Shown here one piece after another: positions 24,504 to 34,400 of a DNA stretch of 64,000 nt; positions within the stretch are counted from its first letter, which is position 1; each line of letters begins with the position of its first letter. The position numbers and the translations under genes are program-made. This stretch comes from Cognaticolwellia mytili (GTDB lineage Bacteria > Pseudomonadota > Gammaproteobacteria > Enterobacterales > Alteromonadaceae). The stretch is from assembly GCF_002104475.1 (NCBI RefSeq), contig NZ_NBOF01000004.1:310001-374000 (forward strand). The letters run 5' to 3'. The notes below the pieces were generated by a model that had not been told where the DNA came from, searched no databases, and worked only from the letters and a program-made list of their open reading frames with translations.

Positions 24504-25580
24504 TTATAAGTGGTTGTTAACATTGTTAACAACATAAAATAAGCAGTCAGAGCGGGCAATATCGCGTTGGTTTGATGCCATAAATATTTTTAGTCCGGTG
24601 TTACATACTAATTTATCATCAACTAACTTAAAGTAATTATCGATAACATTCACACCTTGATCGTTGATCATTTCTAAGTTTTCTAAACCATTATCATCAA
24701 GCCAACCTAACAATAAATCCTCGCAGCAACCACCGTAGTTAAATTGCTCAATATTACTTCGTAAGGTAACTCCACTATAGTTTTCATCGTGCTCGCTAAA
24801 GGACAATTTTCGGTCAGGTTTAATCACTAAGCGTAATGGTTTATAAAGTATTTGCACCGCTTTATCTTGCGGTAAGGCGCAACTGCTGTCACATTTGGCA
24901 AATTGCTTAATACCATTATAAGCAACCTCATGAGCTTGATCATCATTGCTACCACCACATTCAATAGTCACTACAGGGCAAGAAAAATCGAGTTCCATCA
25001 TCGCGCCAATGTTGATGTCAGACAATATTAAAGTATCGCAAAAATATGATGAGATCGATAAAACATTAGGGCTGATTAAGGTAGTAACAGCAAATGCTGG
25101 GCCGTTACCTGATGTATTATGCAAGTCGATAATTGCAGTAGGATCAACCTCACGTATTGCTTTTTCAATTAATTTTGCACGCTGAATGTAGCCATCAACA
25201 TGTTTGCCTTTGTCATCTTTACTACTTTTAATGCCTTTTTCATTAAAACAACGGTTTAAGTCAACACCATCAGGTAGGTGTCGACTGCTGAATAGATGTT
25301 GATGAGTCGCTGCTTCGACAGATGAAATAATGATGCGAATATTCGTTTTGGGCTTTGGTAATTCATTTTCACTGGTAAGCCAACGATGAAGCGCAATCAG
25401 TCCTGAAGGTTCATTTCCATGTAGTAGAGTTGATATTACTCGCCATTCATCCGTGTTCTCACCAGTAATGTCAATAACAGTAAGCCCAATCAGAGAAAGC
25501 AGGAATTGCTGATAGTCAGCATGTAAAGTACGACTGCATGGGTTTACTAAATAACTAATTTCGCTAAAATCTATGTCCAT
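24504..25580 (-). CDS. Succinylglutamate desuccinylase/aspartoacylase-family protein
   Basis: This 358-residue zinc hydrolase of the AstE/AspA group has zinc ligands in LLHGNEPSG (His54 and Glu57), with a third His in IIDLHNTSGNG. The Asn-Arg substrate pair is in VDLNRCFN. The C-terminal third is an AstE-like beta domain. Family members cleave N-acyl amino acids such as succinylglutamate or acetylaspartate, but this one stands apart from any arginine catabolism (ast) genes, so the substrate is open. It converges on the glycosyltransferase-like gene and is followed upstream by a 780-base gap. Confidence 0.82.
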   Translation of the reverse strand: MDIDFSEISYLVNPCSRTLHADYQQFLLSLIGLTVIDITGENTDEWRVISTLLHGNEPSGLIALHRWLTSENELPKPKTNIRIIISSVEAATHQHLFSSRHLPDGVDLNRCFNEKGIKSSKDDKGKHVDGYIQRAKLIEKAIREVDPTAIIDLHNTSGNGPAFAVTTLISPNVLSISSYFCDTLILSDINIGAMMELDFSCPVVTIECGGSNDDQAHEVAYNGIKQFAKCDSSCALPQDKAVQILYKPLRLVIKPDRKLSFSEHDENYSGVTLRSNIEQFNYGGCCEDLLLGWLDDNGLENLEMINDQGVNVIDNYFKLVDDKLVCNTGLKIFMASNQRDIARSDCLFYVVNNVNNHL

Positions 25581-26360
25581 AACTTGCCCCAGAGCGCGAT
25601 AGTGACGTCGCGAGTTATATTAAATTAGTCGCGCTTGCTCGTTAAATCCTTTTCAGAATAAAGCGCTACTTGTCTTTATGTGTAAAAACGATATCGAAAT
25701 TTAATTTCGTCAATGCATCGATTTAATACATTTACCTAGCATGACACAGAGTATTATTTAAGGTTGTTGACTAAGGTCAAGTAACTGTAATTTTTTCAAC
25801 TTTTAATCGTGTGTTTTAATACTTTTTTGATCTCAAATTATTTTCTAACAAAGCTTTATTTTATAAGGACTTGTTTACGAATTTTTATCTTTTAGTAAAT
25901 GTGACATATAGCACTTTTTTTTGTGATTTTTTGTACGAGTTTTTAGCAATAATAACGCGCATGATAATGTGCAATTGATGTGGTGTTCAGGGAGGGGTGT
26001 TTAAAATTTCGAGTCGTTAGCAATGCTGATAGGCTTAATATATTTTTATGCGCAAGTCTGAGAATGTTAATTTTTATTTGTGTGCTTACGTTATTAATTC
26101 TGTAGGTTTTGTGTTGTCGTACTCAAGTGCTGAATTAAGTGTGATATTCAACACCTTTAACTGTATAGTTTTTAGGTAATTCACTATATTTTTCTTAGCT
26201 TCGAGCTATCTCTTAAGTTTTAGTTGAAAAGAATCCACTGTTTTTGCTTACTATCTTCGTATAAAATTCACTTCATTATTTTATTAGGTAATCGGTTCTT
26301 TACAATGAAAGATTTACCTGATGATACCCTTCCTTTTTTCTAAAGCGACATAAAAAATTA
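25581..26360. other. 780-base AT-rich intergenic region
   Basis: No coding region is convincing on either strand; reading frames are short and lack ribosome sites. Minor dyads are seen, for example CGAAAT-TTA-ATTTCG near 25695. It is the longest gene-free stretch of the window and lies between divergent genes. An unrecognised small RNA is possible but no terminator-like hairpin with a T-run supports one. Confidence 0.5.
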
Positions 26361-27230
26361 ATGAATGATATAACGATAGTAACGCACAATGGTAATTTTC
26401 ACGCGGATGATGTTTTTAGTATCGCTGCACTTAAATATATATTCCCAGCTTTTAAACTTATACGTACACGTGATTTAGCTGTAATAGCCGAGGCGGATAT
26501 TGTTATTGATGTTGGTGGTGAGTATGATGCTGATGCAGGCCGTTTTGATCATCACCAGCGTGGTGGTGCAGGTGAGCGAGATAATGGTATTCCATACTCT
26601 TCGTTCGGGCTAATTTGGCAAAAATATGGTGTAGAAATCTGTCAGGGAAATACAGAAATCGCGCAGTCTGTTGATAGAGGTTTAGTTTCAACTATTGATG
26701 CTGTTGATTGTGGCCATGTTGAAGGTATTGCGCAAGGTATTAGCCTGAGCCAAACTATTTCAATGTTTAACCCTACTTGGCAAGAAGATAGCCATTTTGA
26801 TAGCTGTTTTGATGAAGCAGTTGATTTCGCATCACGCATCTTAGCTCGCTTTATTGCTTCTGCAAGCGGTGGCATTAATGCAAAAGATATCGTCGTTAAA
26901 GCCATTGAAAGCGCAGCAGACCCAAGAGTCATTGTATTGGAAAAGTATACGCCGTGGAAAACAACAGTGCATACCTTATCTAAGAAAGCTCTATACGTGA
27001 TTTATCCATCAGGCTCTGGCCAGTGGAGAATTCAAACCGTTCCAGTTGAGCTTGGTTCGTTTGAAGATAGAAAGTCACTACCTAAATCTTGGGCTGGTTT
27101 ATCTAATAAAGAACTACAAGACGTAACAAGTATTGAAGATGCTATGTTTTGTCACAATGGATTATTTATTGCTGGGGCAGAATCATTTGAAAGCACCATG
27201 AAAATGGCGACCATCGCACTAAAAGAATAA
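26361..27230 (+). CDS. MYG1-family DHH-like exonuclease/hydrolase
   Basis: This 289-residue protein is of the MYG1 (UPF0160) family, a DHH-phosphoesterase relative that in eukaryotes acts as a 3'-5' RNA exonuclease. The family hallmarks are THNGNFHADDVFS near the N-terminus, IVIDVGGEYD, and RFDHHQRGG with the paired metal-binding His. The length is that of bacterial members. It is followed by two small genes in the same direction, at spacings of 85 and 58 bases, with no clear functional link. The biochemical role in bacteria is inferred only from family. Confidence 0.87.
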   Translation: MNDITIVTHNGNFHADDVFSIAALKYIFPAFKLIRTRDLAVIAEADIVIDVGGEYDADAGRFDHHQRGGAGERDNGIPYSSFGLIWQKYGVEICQGNTEIAQSVDRGLVSTIDAVDCGHVEGIAQGISLSQTISMFNPTWQEDSHFDSCFDEAVDFASRILARFIASASGGINAKDIVVKAIESAADPRVIVLEKYTPWKTTVHTLSKKALYVIYPSGSGQWRIQTVPVELGSFEDRKSLPKSWAGLSNKELQDVTSIEDAMFCHNGLFIAGAESFESTMKMATIALKE

Positions 27231-27315
27231 TATTACTTTATAAGAAAGCTAGAAATCGTGCAAAATAAATTAACGCATGATTTTTAGCTGTCTTAGGGGA
27301 TAGGTAACAAAAATA

Positions 27316-27930
27316 ATGACCTCAGGTACACAAGGCTATGAAAGGTTCATTCCCTTATTTATAGCGAGCAGCCAAGCTTTAGATTTTCATATCGTTTGCA
27401 AAGATTTTGTTAACTTCTTGCCAGTAAAGTATTCTCATGTTCTTGATTTAGGCTCTGGCGCAGGTCAAAACGCCGCGGCACTAGATAAACTCGGATTTAA
27501 GGTTACGGCAGTAGAGCCAATGGGCGCTTTTTTAAATGCGGCTATCAATACTTATAAAAGTACTTCGATAATATGGCTTAACGATAGCCTTCCCGATCTT
27601 GTATGTTTAGATTCACATGAAAAGAAATTTGATTTTGTGCTAATTGATGCGGTTTGGCATCACCTTAGTGAAGAGGAGAGAGTAAAAGCGGCGAGTAAAA
27701 TTTCTAGGGTAATAAAAAATAATGGCCGGTGTGCTCTTTCTTTAAGAAATGGCCCGCCCGGTATCGGTAGTAAGGTTCTTCCAACCGACAGTCATGATAC
27801 CATTGAGCTTTTTGAACGCTATGGCTTTAAATGTATATTCAAACGATGTAATCAAGCGAGTGTTTTACCTAATAAAGAAAAAGTTAAGTGGGCACGTATC
27901 GTGTTAGAAAAGTCATCTAATGCCAATTGA
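27316..27930 (+). CDS. Class I SAM-dependent methyltransferase
   Basis: This 204-residue Rossmann methyltransferase has its SAM-binding motif I as VLDLGSGAGQNAAAL, followed by an acidic residue in VTAVEPMG and a motif IV-like FDFVLIDAVWHHL. The region between resembles small-molecule methyltransferases (methyltransf_11/25 type) more than RNA enzymes. An AGGGG ribosome site lies upstream. It sits between the MYG1 and DUF925 genes, all in one direction. The acceptor is unknown. Confidence 0.83.
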   Translation: MTSGTQGYERFIPLFIASSQALDFHIVCKDFVNFLPVKYSHVLDLGSGAGQNAAALDKLGFKVTAVEPMGAFLNAAINTYKSTSIIWLNDSLPDLVCLDSHEKKFDFVLIDAVWHHLSEEERVKAASKISRVIKNNGRCALSLRNGPPGIGSKVLPTDSHDTIELFERYGFKCIFKRCNQASVLPNKEKVKWARIVLEKSSNAN

Positions 27931-27988
27931 GTTAAGTTGTTATAAAACATATTTAGTTAAAAAAGGAATTTAAGCTATTAACGCTAGC

Positions 27989-28588
27989 ATGAAAAATAAG
28001 TTGGTAAATGGCCAGCATTTATCACTGGCTAATCAAACTGAGCTGTTGTCAGAGTTTGTTATGACAATTAACGGTATTCCTAAAGTGCTCGATGAAATAT
28101 CTACGTTACCCAATGCTTGGCTTGGTGCAGGTACAATATTTCAAAATGTGTGGAATGTACTACATGACTATGAGCTTAATGCTTATATAAAAGATATTGA
28201 TATCCTCTATTGGGATGACAGCGATTTAACTTGGCAGTCAGAGAATCGCTATATTAGTACACTCACCGAAGCGATTACAGATATCAAAATCCCTTTTGAT
28301 GTTAAAAATGTTGCTAGAATACACTTATGGTATGAAGAGCGATTTGGCATACCAAAGGCTGAATATCTTAGTGTTGAAGAATCTATCGCTACCTGGCCAG
28401 TTATCGGCGCGTGTATGGCAATGCGCATGAAAGGTGGCAAGCTAGAATTTATTGCGCCTTATGGATTTCAAGATATGTTTGCTCTGCGTGTTAGGCCAAA
28501 TAAAGTCTTGGTAAACCAAACGATTTATGAAAACAAAGCATTGAAGTGGCAAGAGCAATGGCCAATGTTGTCAGTTGAGAGCTGGTAA
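27989..28588 (+). CDS. DUF925 (COG3575) nucleotidyltransferase-family protein
   Basis: This 199-residue protein matches the PF06042 nucleotidyltransferase-like family. The signature WLGAGTIFQNVWN is followed by IKDIDILYWD, giving the paired Asp metal ligands of a polymerase-beta-type fold, then DVKNVARIHLWYEERFG and an ESIATWP segment typical of the group. The family is widely distributed and uncharacterised. It is probably cytosolic. AAGGA lies about 20 bases before the ATG, rather far, so the exact start is a little uncertain. Confidence 0.85.
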   Translation: MKNKLVNGQHLSLANQTELLSEFVMTINGIPKVLDEISTLPNAWLGAGTIFQNVWNVLHDYELNAYIKDIDILYWDDSDLTWQSENRYISTLTEAITDIKIPFDVKNVARIHLWYEERFGIPKAEYLSVEESIATWPVIGACMAMRMKGGKLEFIAPYGFQDMFALRVRPNKVLVNQTIYENKALKWQEQWPMLSVESW

Positions 28589-28850
28589 TTGTTCATAGCT
28601 TAATCTATTGGCTTCTTACGTTAATGTTATTAATGCAATACTTAATTTTAGCCTATATGCTTTAACTCATGTTTTTCTGCTGATAGTTTATGCTTTGCTA
28701 GCTATTATGTGTCATAAATATTAGTAATATTCCTTCAAAATACAGTAAAATAAGCTTGTCGATTATCATAAAACAAAAACCTACTCGATAAGTGGTAATG
28801 TTTCGCATTACCTATTTCAAACACTCATTAGTTTCATGGAAATATAAATC

Positions 28851-30557
28851 ATGCGAGTAGCCGTTACTCAGTTTGCCACCTCTATTAATGTTCAAGAAAA
28901 CCTAGCAACCTGTATCCGTATGATAAATGAAGCCGCCGTGTGTCAGCCATCACTCATTGTTTTGCCTGAATATGCTAATACTCAACCTAGCTATGTTGAT
29001 CATCAGCAAGCATGGGATGAAGCATTAGTTATTGACGGTGAGTTTTTACAAAGTATCGCAGCGCAAGCGAAAAAGTATGACTGTTATATCGTGATTAATG
29101 TGACTTTGCGACGAGACGGCTCTTCGTTGAAAAGTAAAGCCAATATTAGCGTAACTAGCTGTCTGTTTTCTCCACAAGGCGAGCTTATTCACCAAGCGAA
29201 TAAACAAGCGTTAGTCGGGCATGAAAGTGAATTTTTTACTTATAAAGCTAGTGATGCTGAACTTGTTAATACTGTAACAACACCATTTGGAAAAATGGGT
29301 TTGTTGACTGATAGTGCCAGCTTTGAAAGCTCACGTTTATTAACCTTAAGTGGCGCGCAATTATTGTCTCATTCGTTAAGTACATTTGCGATGGACCAGA
29401 GCACTTTGCATAGTCCTGCTCGCGCTTGTGAAAACAAAGTGTTTTTAGCGCAAGCCAATAAAGTAGGAGCACTAGTTACTCAGAATAACGAGTATCAAGA
29501 ACATCTTATAGGGTCAGGCCAAAGCCAAATTGTTGCACCTACGGGTAAAGTGTTAGCAAAATTAGCAAACAATGAAGAAGGCTTTATTTTTGCTGATATT
29601 GATTTATCTGAATGTATTGACAGTAAAAAAAATCGCCCAGACAGCACTAATATTATTGAACAACGTCGTCCAGCGCTTTATCAAAAATTAAGTGAACAAG
29701 TGAATTCAACCGTTAAGCATGAAACCAATGAGGCTCCAGAAACAGCTAATATCGCGATATTTGCAACTTATAAGTCGAATGAAGAAGCGATTGAAGATGT
29801 TTGTTATTACATTGAAAATAATCTTAGTGATATTACTCAATTACCTGAACTGTTCTTTGTTGCCGATAAAACTATCACCAATAACAATGAGCAATTAGTT
29901 GAAATAGAACGCTTAAGTAAGCAACTTATTGAACAGGTCAGTGCAATGTTACGACCTTTTCAATACGTTTGTACAAGTTTAGTGCTTGATGGCATGCATC
30001 AAGCGGTGATCATTAGTGAGCAAGGCTTATTTGCTGCGCAACAGCAATTACACTTTTGCCAACGTTATCAATGGACAACACTAGGAGACAGTTTAAATAT
30101 TGTTGAATTGCCATTAGAGCAAGGCAATATTACTGTTGCCATGCTAGCGGCTGATGATGCAAATATCCCTGAAATGATTAAAGTTGCGGCGTTGAATAAT
30201 ATTCACTTATTGTTAGTACCTTTTGATATACAAGAGTCATGCGAAGTTGATTATAGTTTGATCTCTCGCGCTGCTGAACACCGAATTTGTATTGTTGCTG
30301 CAAGTCGTGAGAAAAGCTTTACAGCTGAATTAGTAAAAGATAACGGCGCGGTAAATACTGGTAATAAGAAAAAAGTAAGAGCACAAAAATCGGTAGGATT
30401 TATTGCTAACTTAGCTAAAAACTTTGTTATACCTATTCGGAATAATTCACCGAAGTTTGACGGTTATATCAATAAACCGTTAGTTAAAAATCAGCATGGA
30501 AAAATAACTAAAGCATTGATTTTCCCCATTGCAGCATGTAATAAAAGTTTGTATTAA
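28851..30557 (+). CDS. Tandem nitrilase-like protein apparently lacking catalytic cysteines
   Basis: This 568-residue protein is built of two carbon-nitrogen hydrolase domains (about 1-270 and 300-500). In domain 1 the catalytic Glu (Glu40, IVLPEYAN), Lys118 (HQANKQAL) and the structural Glu of GHESEFF are present. The nucleophile segment reads GKMGLLTDSASFES, and no Cys lies between residue 104 and about 190. In domain 2 LPELFF keeps the Glu, but the nucleophile region VAMLAADDANIPE has no Cys and the Lys is not evident. It is therefore probably a binding protein or pseudoenzyme, or uses other chemistry. The gene is alone, with about 260 bases upstream and 360 downstream. The fold assignment is good; the role is unknown. 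Confidence 0.75.
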   Translation: MRVAVTQFATSINVQENLATCIRMINEAAVCQPSLIVLPEYANTQPSYVDHQQAWDEALVIDGEFLQSIAAQAKKYDCYIVINVTLRRDGSSLKSKANISVTSCLFSPQGELIHQANKQALVGHESEFFTYKASDAELVNTVTTPFGKMGLLTDSASFESSRLLTLSGAQLLSHSLSTFAMDQSTLHSPARACENKVFLAQANKVGALVTQNNEYQEHLIGSGQSQIVAPTGKVLAKLANNEEGFIFADIDLSECIDSKKNRPDSTNIIEQRRPALYQKLSEQVNSTVKHETNEAPETANIAIFATYKSNEEAIEDVCYYIENNLSDITQLPELFFVADKTITNNNEQLVEIERLSKQLIEQVSAMLRPFQYVCTSLVLDGMHQAVIISEQGLFAAQQQLHFCQRYQWTTLGDSLNIVELPLEQGNITVAMLAADDANIPEMIKVAALNNIHLLLVPFDIQESCEVDYSLISRAAEHRICIVAASREKSFTAELVKDNGAVNTGNKKKVRAQKSVGFIANLAKNFVIPIRNNSPKFDGYINKPLVKNQHGKITKALIFPIAACNKSLY

Positions 30558-30918
30558 GTTTGTATTATGTTTGAAATAGCTAAAATCACGACTAATAAAG
30601 CGTCAAGCATGATTAATACTAGCTTTTGAGTATGTTATATCGATAGACGGCTTTGGCCGCCTTACTTAGAGTAGAGTATCTAACTCAGGCATAGGATAAT
30701 TCCTCAGTTGTGATTTGATAGGAAATCAGAGCGGGAACTATTATTGAGCATGATGATGTTAGCACAATTGCAAAATTCATCTGTGTCCCCTAATCTTTTA
30801 TATATTGCTTTTTTGTCTTTCAGTTATTTTATAAATTATGTAGGTTTAAATTAAAGTTTTATAAAAATTGGTCGATAATAGTCTAATTACTGTTGTTAAT
30901 TTACTTCGGAGTCTCCTT
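30558..30918. other. Intergenic region with a FliA promoter
   Basis: No further gene is supported. The right end carries the sigma-28 promoter (30852-30878) and ribosome site of the small motility-type gene. No clear terminator follows the nitrilase-like gene. Confidence 0.55.
30852..30878 (+). promoter_or_regulatory. Near-consensus FliA (sigma-28) promoter
   Basis: TAAAGTTT (30852-30859) is separated by exactly 11 bases from GTCGATAA (30871-30878). The enterobacterial FliA consensus is TAAAGTTT-N11-GCCGATAA, so 15 of 16 positions agree with ideal spacing. Transcription would start near 30885, about 35 bases before the ATG of the YjfB-like gene. Confidence 0.82.
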
Positions 30919-31122
30919 ATGTCAATCAGTATCAATAACACCCCAAGTTTTGCCCCTGAAAATGGTGGTAATGGCACAATTTTAAAAGTGGCAGTTAAAG
31001 CAAAAGAGCTTGCTGAAGAAGAAGGGAAAATGGCATTGAAGTTGATTGAAAGTGCTGGCCCTGCTACGAGCTCAAGCGCACCAGTTGGCAGTGCGGGGCA
31101 CAACATCAACATAAAAGCTTAA
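30919..31122 (+). CDS. YjfB-like putative motility protein, 67 residues
   Basis: This is a small soluble protein of 67 residues. It starts at the ATG at 30919, preceded by GGAG at a seven-base spacing; an earlier in-frame ATG lies before the ribosome site and inside or before the promoter. The middle is one helix (ILKVAVKAKELAEEEGKMALKLI) of the kind seen in the YjfB-like putative motility family, and the Gly-rich tail ends HNINIKA, matching the family's typical N(V/I)N-x-A ending. The FliA promoter directly upstream independently supports a late-flagellar role. The molecular function is unknown in all members I know of. It is convergent with a GGDEF-EAL gene. Confidence 0.78.
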   Translation: MSISINNTPSFAPENGGNGTILKVAVKAKELAEEEGKMALKLIESAGPATSSSAPVGSAGHNINIKA

Positions 31123-31427
31123 ATAGATTAAAAAATAAATGTTTTATGATATTTTCATAGAGATCATAACTCGAGCATTTTTAATAACATTTATATAACC
31201 TGTGATAGTGCAAAAAATAAATTGTTCTTGATCAGGTTTTATCGTTATACCGTCGTTATAGTTTTCAGATTAGCCATAATAACTTGTGCACATTTTAATC
31301 ACTAAACTTTATTTATATTTTAAGGGTAAAACCTAACCCACAATAAATCATTTTGTTTGATATGCCTCATTATCATATTTGCAGTCGTACGGTAAAAGAG
31401 ACTTTTTTGTGCCATGTTATTCTCTTA
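31123..31427. other. Convergent intergenic region after the YjfB-like gene
   Basis: No gene is supported. A 7-bp inverted repeat (31144-31150 with 31163-31169) lies 22 bases past the YjfB-like stop but lacks a T-run, so it is at best a weak terminator. Confidence 0.45.
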
Positions 31428-34400
31428 CTAATTACTTGATATTGAAGCTAAAATTTTAAGTGCCTTATTAAATTCGATATCTAGCAGACTTAATTCATCT
31501 GTTATTGAAAAGTTGATGTTTATTTTATCTTTTATGGCAATGTTCTTTACTATGGTATGCATATTTTCGTAAGATTTTACTAATGCATTAATCCATGCAT
31601 CTTCAAACAACTGTTCTTCTTCTAAGCGTCTAAGCCATTTGGAAAAGTGATTATCCATCTCCGTTAAATTAATTTGTTTTTTTAAGTCGTCAAGTATCCA
31701 TTGATTGATATTTTTAAACCAATGTTTGAGTATCAATTCAAATTGCTTTGCTCTTCTAATTTGTTGTGTTATTTCTTCCTGTTTACTCTCTAGCCATACT
31801 TGATTAGGGTGATAATTTTCAATCCATTTAACGAGACTCTCAGCTGGCATTGGTTTTGATACGGCGTAGCCTTGAACATTATCACAGCCCATTAAAAGTA
31901 ACATTAGACCATGCTCTGTTGTTTCTACGCCTTCGGCAATAATATTTCGATTAAATGATTTAGCCAAGCCTATCACGCCATCAATAATTGCAAAGTCACT
32001 AGGGTCTATTAACACATCTCGCACAAAGCTTTGATCAATTTTGATTGTATCAGCAGGAAGTTGACGAAGGTGAGAGAGCGATGAATACCCGGTACCAAAA
32101 TCATCCAATGCGATACTAACACCTAACTCATCACGGCAAGCGCTGATGATATTTCGAATCTTATCTAAATTTCCTAAGGTACTATTTTCTAAAACTTCTA
32201 AGTTGAAGTAATGAGCGTTGATACTAGGATGGCGGTTGATCGCATTATTAAGACTTTCAAAGAAGTTGTCGTTTAAAAACTGTAAAGAAGAGACATTAAC
32301 GCTCATTTCGATATTAATGCCTTTATCATTCATTTGCTTGAGTTGTGTCATGCTGCTATTAATCACCCATTCTCCAACTTGAATTTCTATTTCTGTGCCT
32401 TCAATAAAAGGTAAGAATTCAATAGGTGAAATAAGCCCTTTACTGGGATGTTGCCAACGAATTAAAGCCTCAACACCTATGACTTTTCCAGAAGCCATAT
32501 TAACTTTAGGTTGGTAATAAAGACAAAGCTCTTGGTTAGCTAAAGCGTGCTGAATTTCTTTTGTTTTTTTGTGTTGTAGGGTTGTGACTTGCAGTTGTTC
32601 TCTATCAAAAAACTGGAAGCTATTTTTTCCTTTTTGTTTTGCTTGGTACATAGCGTGATCAGCATGGCGTAATAAAGAGTCTAGCTCTATCCCGTCTGAC
32701 GGAGATAGGCTAACACCGATTGAGGCGCTAATATTGATAGCGTGATCGTCGATGAAGTAAGTAGCGCTGATCGGATGAATAATTCTTTCCAGTAGTTCAT
32801 AACACTGAGTTGTTGATTTTATTTCTCCAAGCAGCATTGAAAATTCGTCGCCACCGAGACGGCAAACCGTATCTTCAGATCTAACGGCTAGTTCAAGACG
32901 GTGCGCTACTTCTATCAGCAATTTATCACCAATTTCATGACCAAAGGTATCATTAACGGGTTTGAAGTTATCTAAATCGAGAAAACAGACGGCGAGCATT
33001 GTGTTTGAACGTATAGAATGGGCAATAGCTTGGTTAAAGCGATCAAGTAAAAGTGCTCGATTAGGCAAGCCAGTTAGAGTATCAAAGTGAGCCATTCGAC
33101 GCATTCTTTCTTGCTGTCGTTTATTATTTGTTATATCAGTGAACATACCTAAATAATTGACTATGTGGTTATCTGAATCATTCAACGAAGAGATAGTCAG
33201 TAATTCAGCATAAATTTCGCCGCTTTTTCTACGGTTCCAAATTTCACCTTGCCAATGTCCTTGGTCATTAATTTCTTGCCACATCGCGTTATAAAATTCA
33301 ATTTGATGCCTGCCAGAACTTAGTACACTCGGCTTTTTACCAATAACATCACCATGGTTATAGCCTGTGATGTCAGAGAAAGCAGGATTTACATCGACAA
33401 TGACTCTATTTTCATCGGTGATCATTATGCCTTCATGAGTATCACTAAATACTCTTGATGAAAGTTTAAGCTTTTTTTCATTTCTTTTATGTTCAGAAAT
33501 ATCAACGATACTAATTGGAATATTGTGAAAATTATTGCTTGATGAAGGTGGTTGAAATGATATTAGAGCTTCTATTTCTTTTCCGTCCAATGTTTGAAGA
33601 GTAGCTTCAGAAAGAAATGTTTCTTGATTAGTCCAAATAGCACATAGTTCATTAATGAAAACGTCAATAGCATTCGAGCCAAAAGTTCGTTCAATGTTAT
33701 GAATAAATTCTGTTTGATTTTTTGCGCCAAAAAGTTTTAATGTTGCATTGTTGACAGAATTAACTTTAACCATAGAGACTAAGTCCCAAGCAAAATCAAT
33801 GTGTGCGTGAAGATACTTCTTTAGATCTAAAATGCCTTGTTGTCTTAAAGTATCTAGTGCGGTGATAACCGCTGAAAAATCCTCACTCCAAATGGAAACT
33901 TCGGCGTTATTAAAAAGTGTCTCAAAGCGTTCTTCGCTTTCTTTACGAGCATACTCAGCTTTTCTAACCAGAAGAATAACAAAAATAGCGGTAATGGCAC
34001 CTAGTAATATGGTGAAAATAAGTAAAAAATAAAAGTAAGATTTACTTAAATCATAAGACTGTTGACTACTATTTTTAAACTCAAGGGCTTTATTACGAGC
34101 AAAATCGATTAACCCCCCCATCTTTTCATTTAATTTTTTGACATGCGCAGCGCCTTTTCCTGTTGTAATATCAGCCGCAAGTTGATGCTGACTGTTACGC
34201 TTTAAAGCGATGACCTCGTCACGAATAGACTTCCAATTAACAAATGCTCGATAAGCAAAATTGATTTTATCTTTGTCGCCAAGAAAACGTTTTTTAATCA
34301 ATTCAAAATGACGATATACTTCTAACTCATGTTGTTCTACTAAAGAAATAGCTGTATTTAAAGCATCTTTATTCTGAGCGAGTACCACATCTTTCATATA

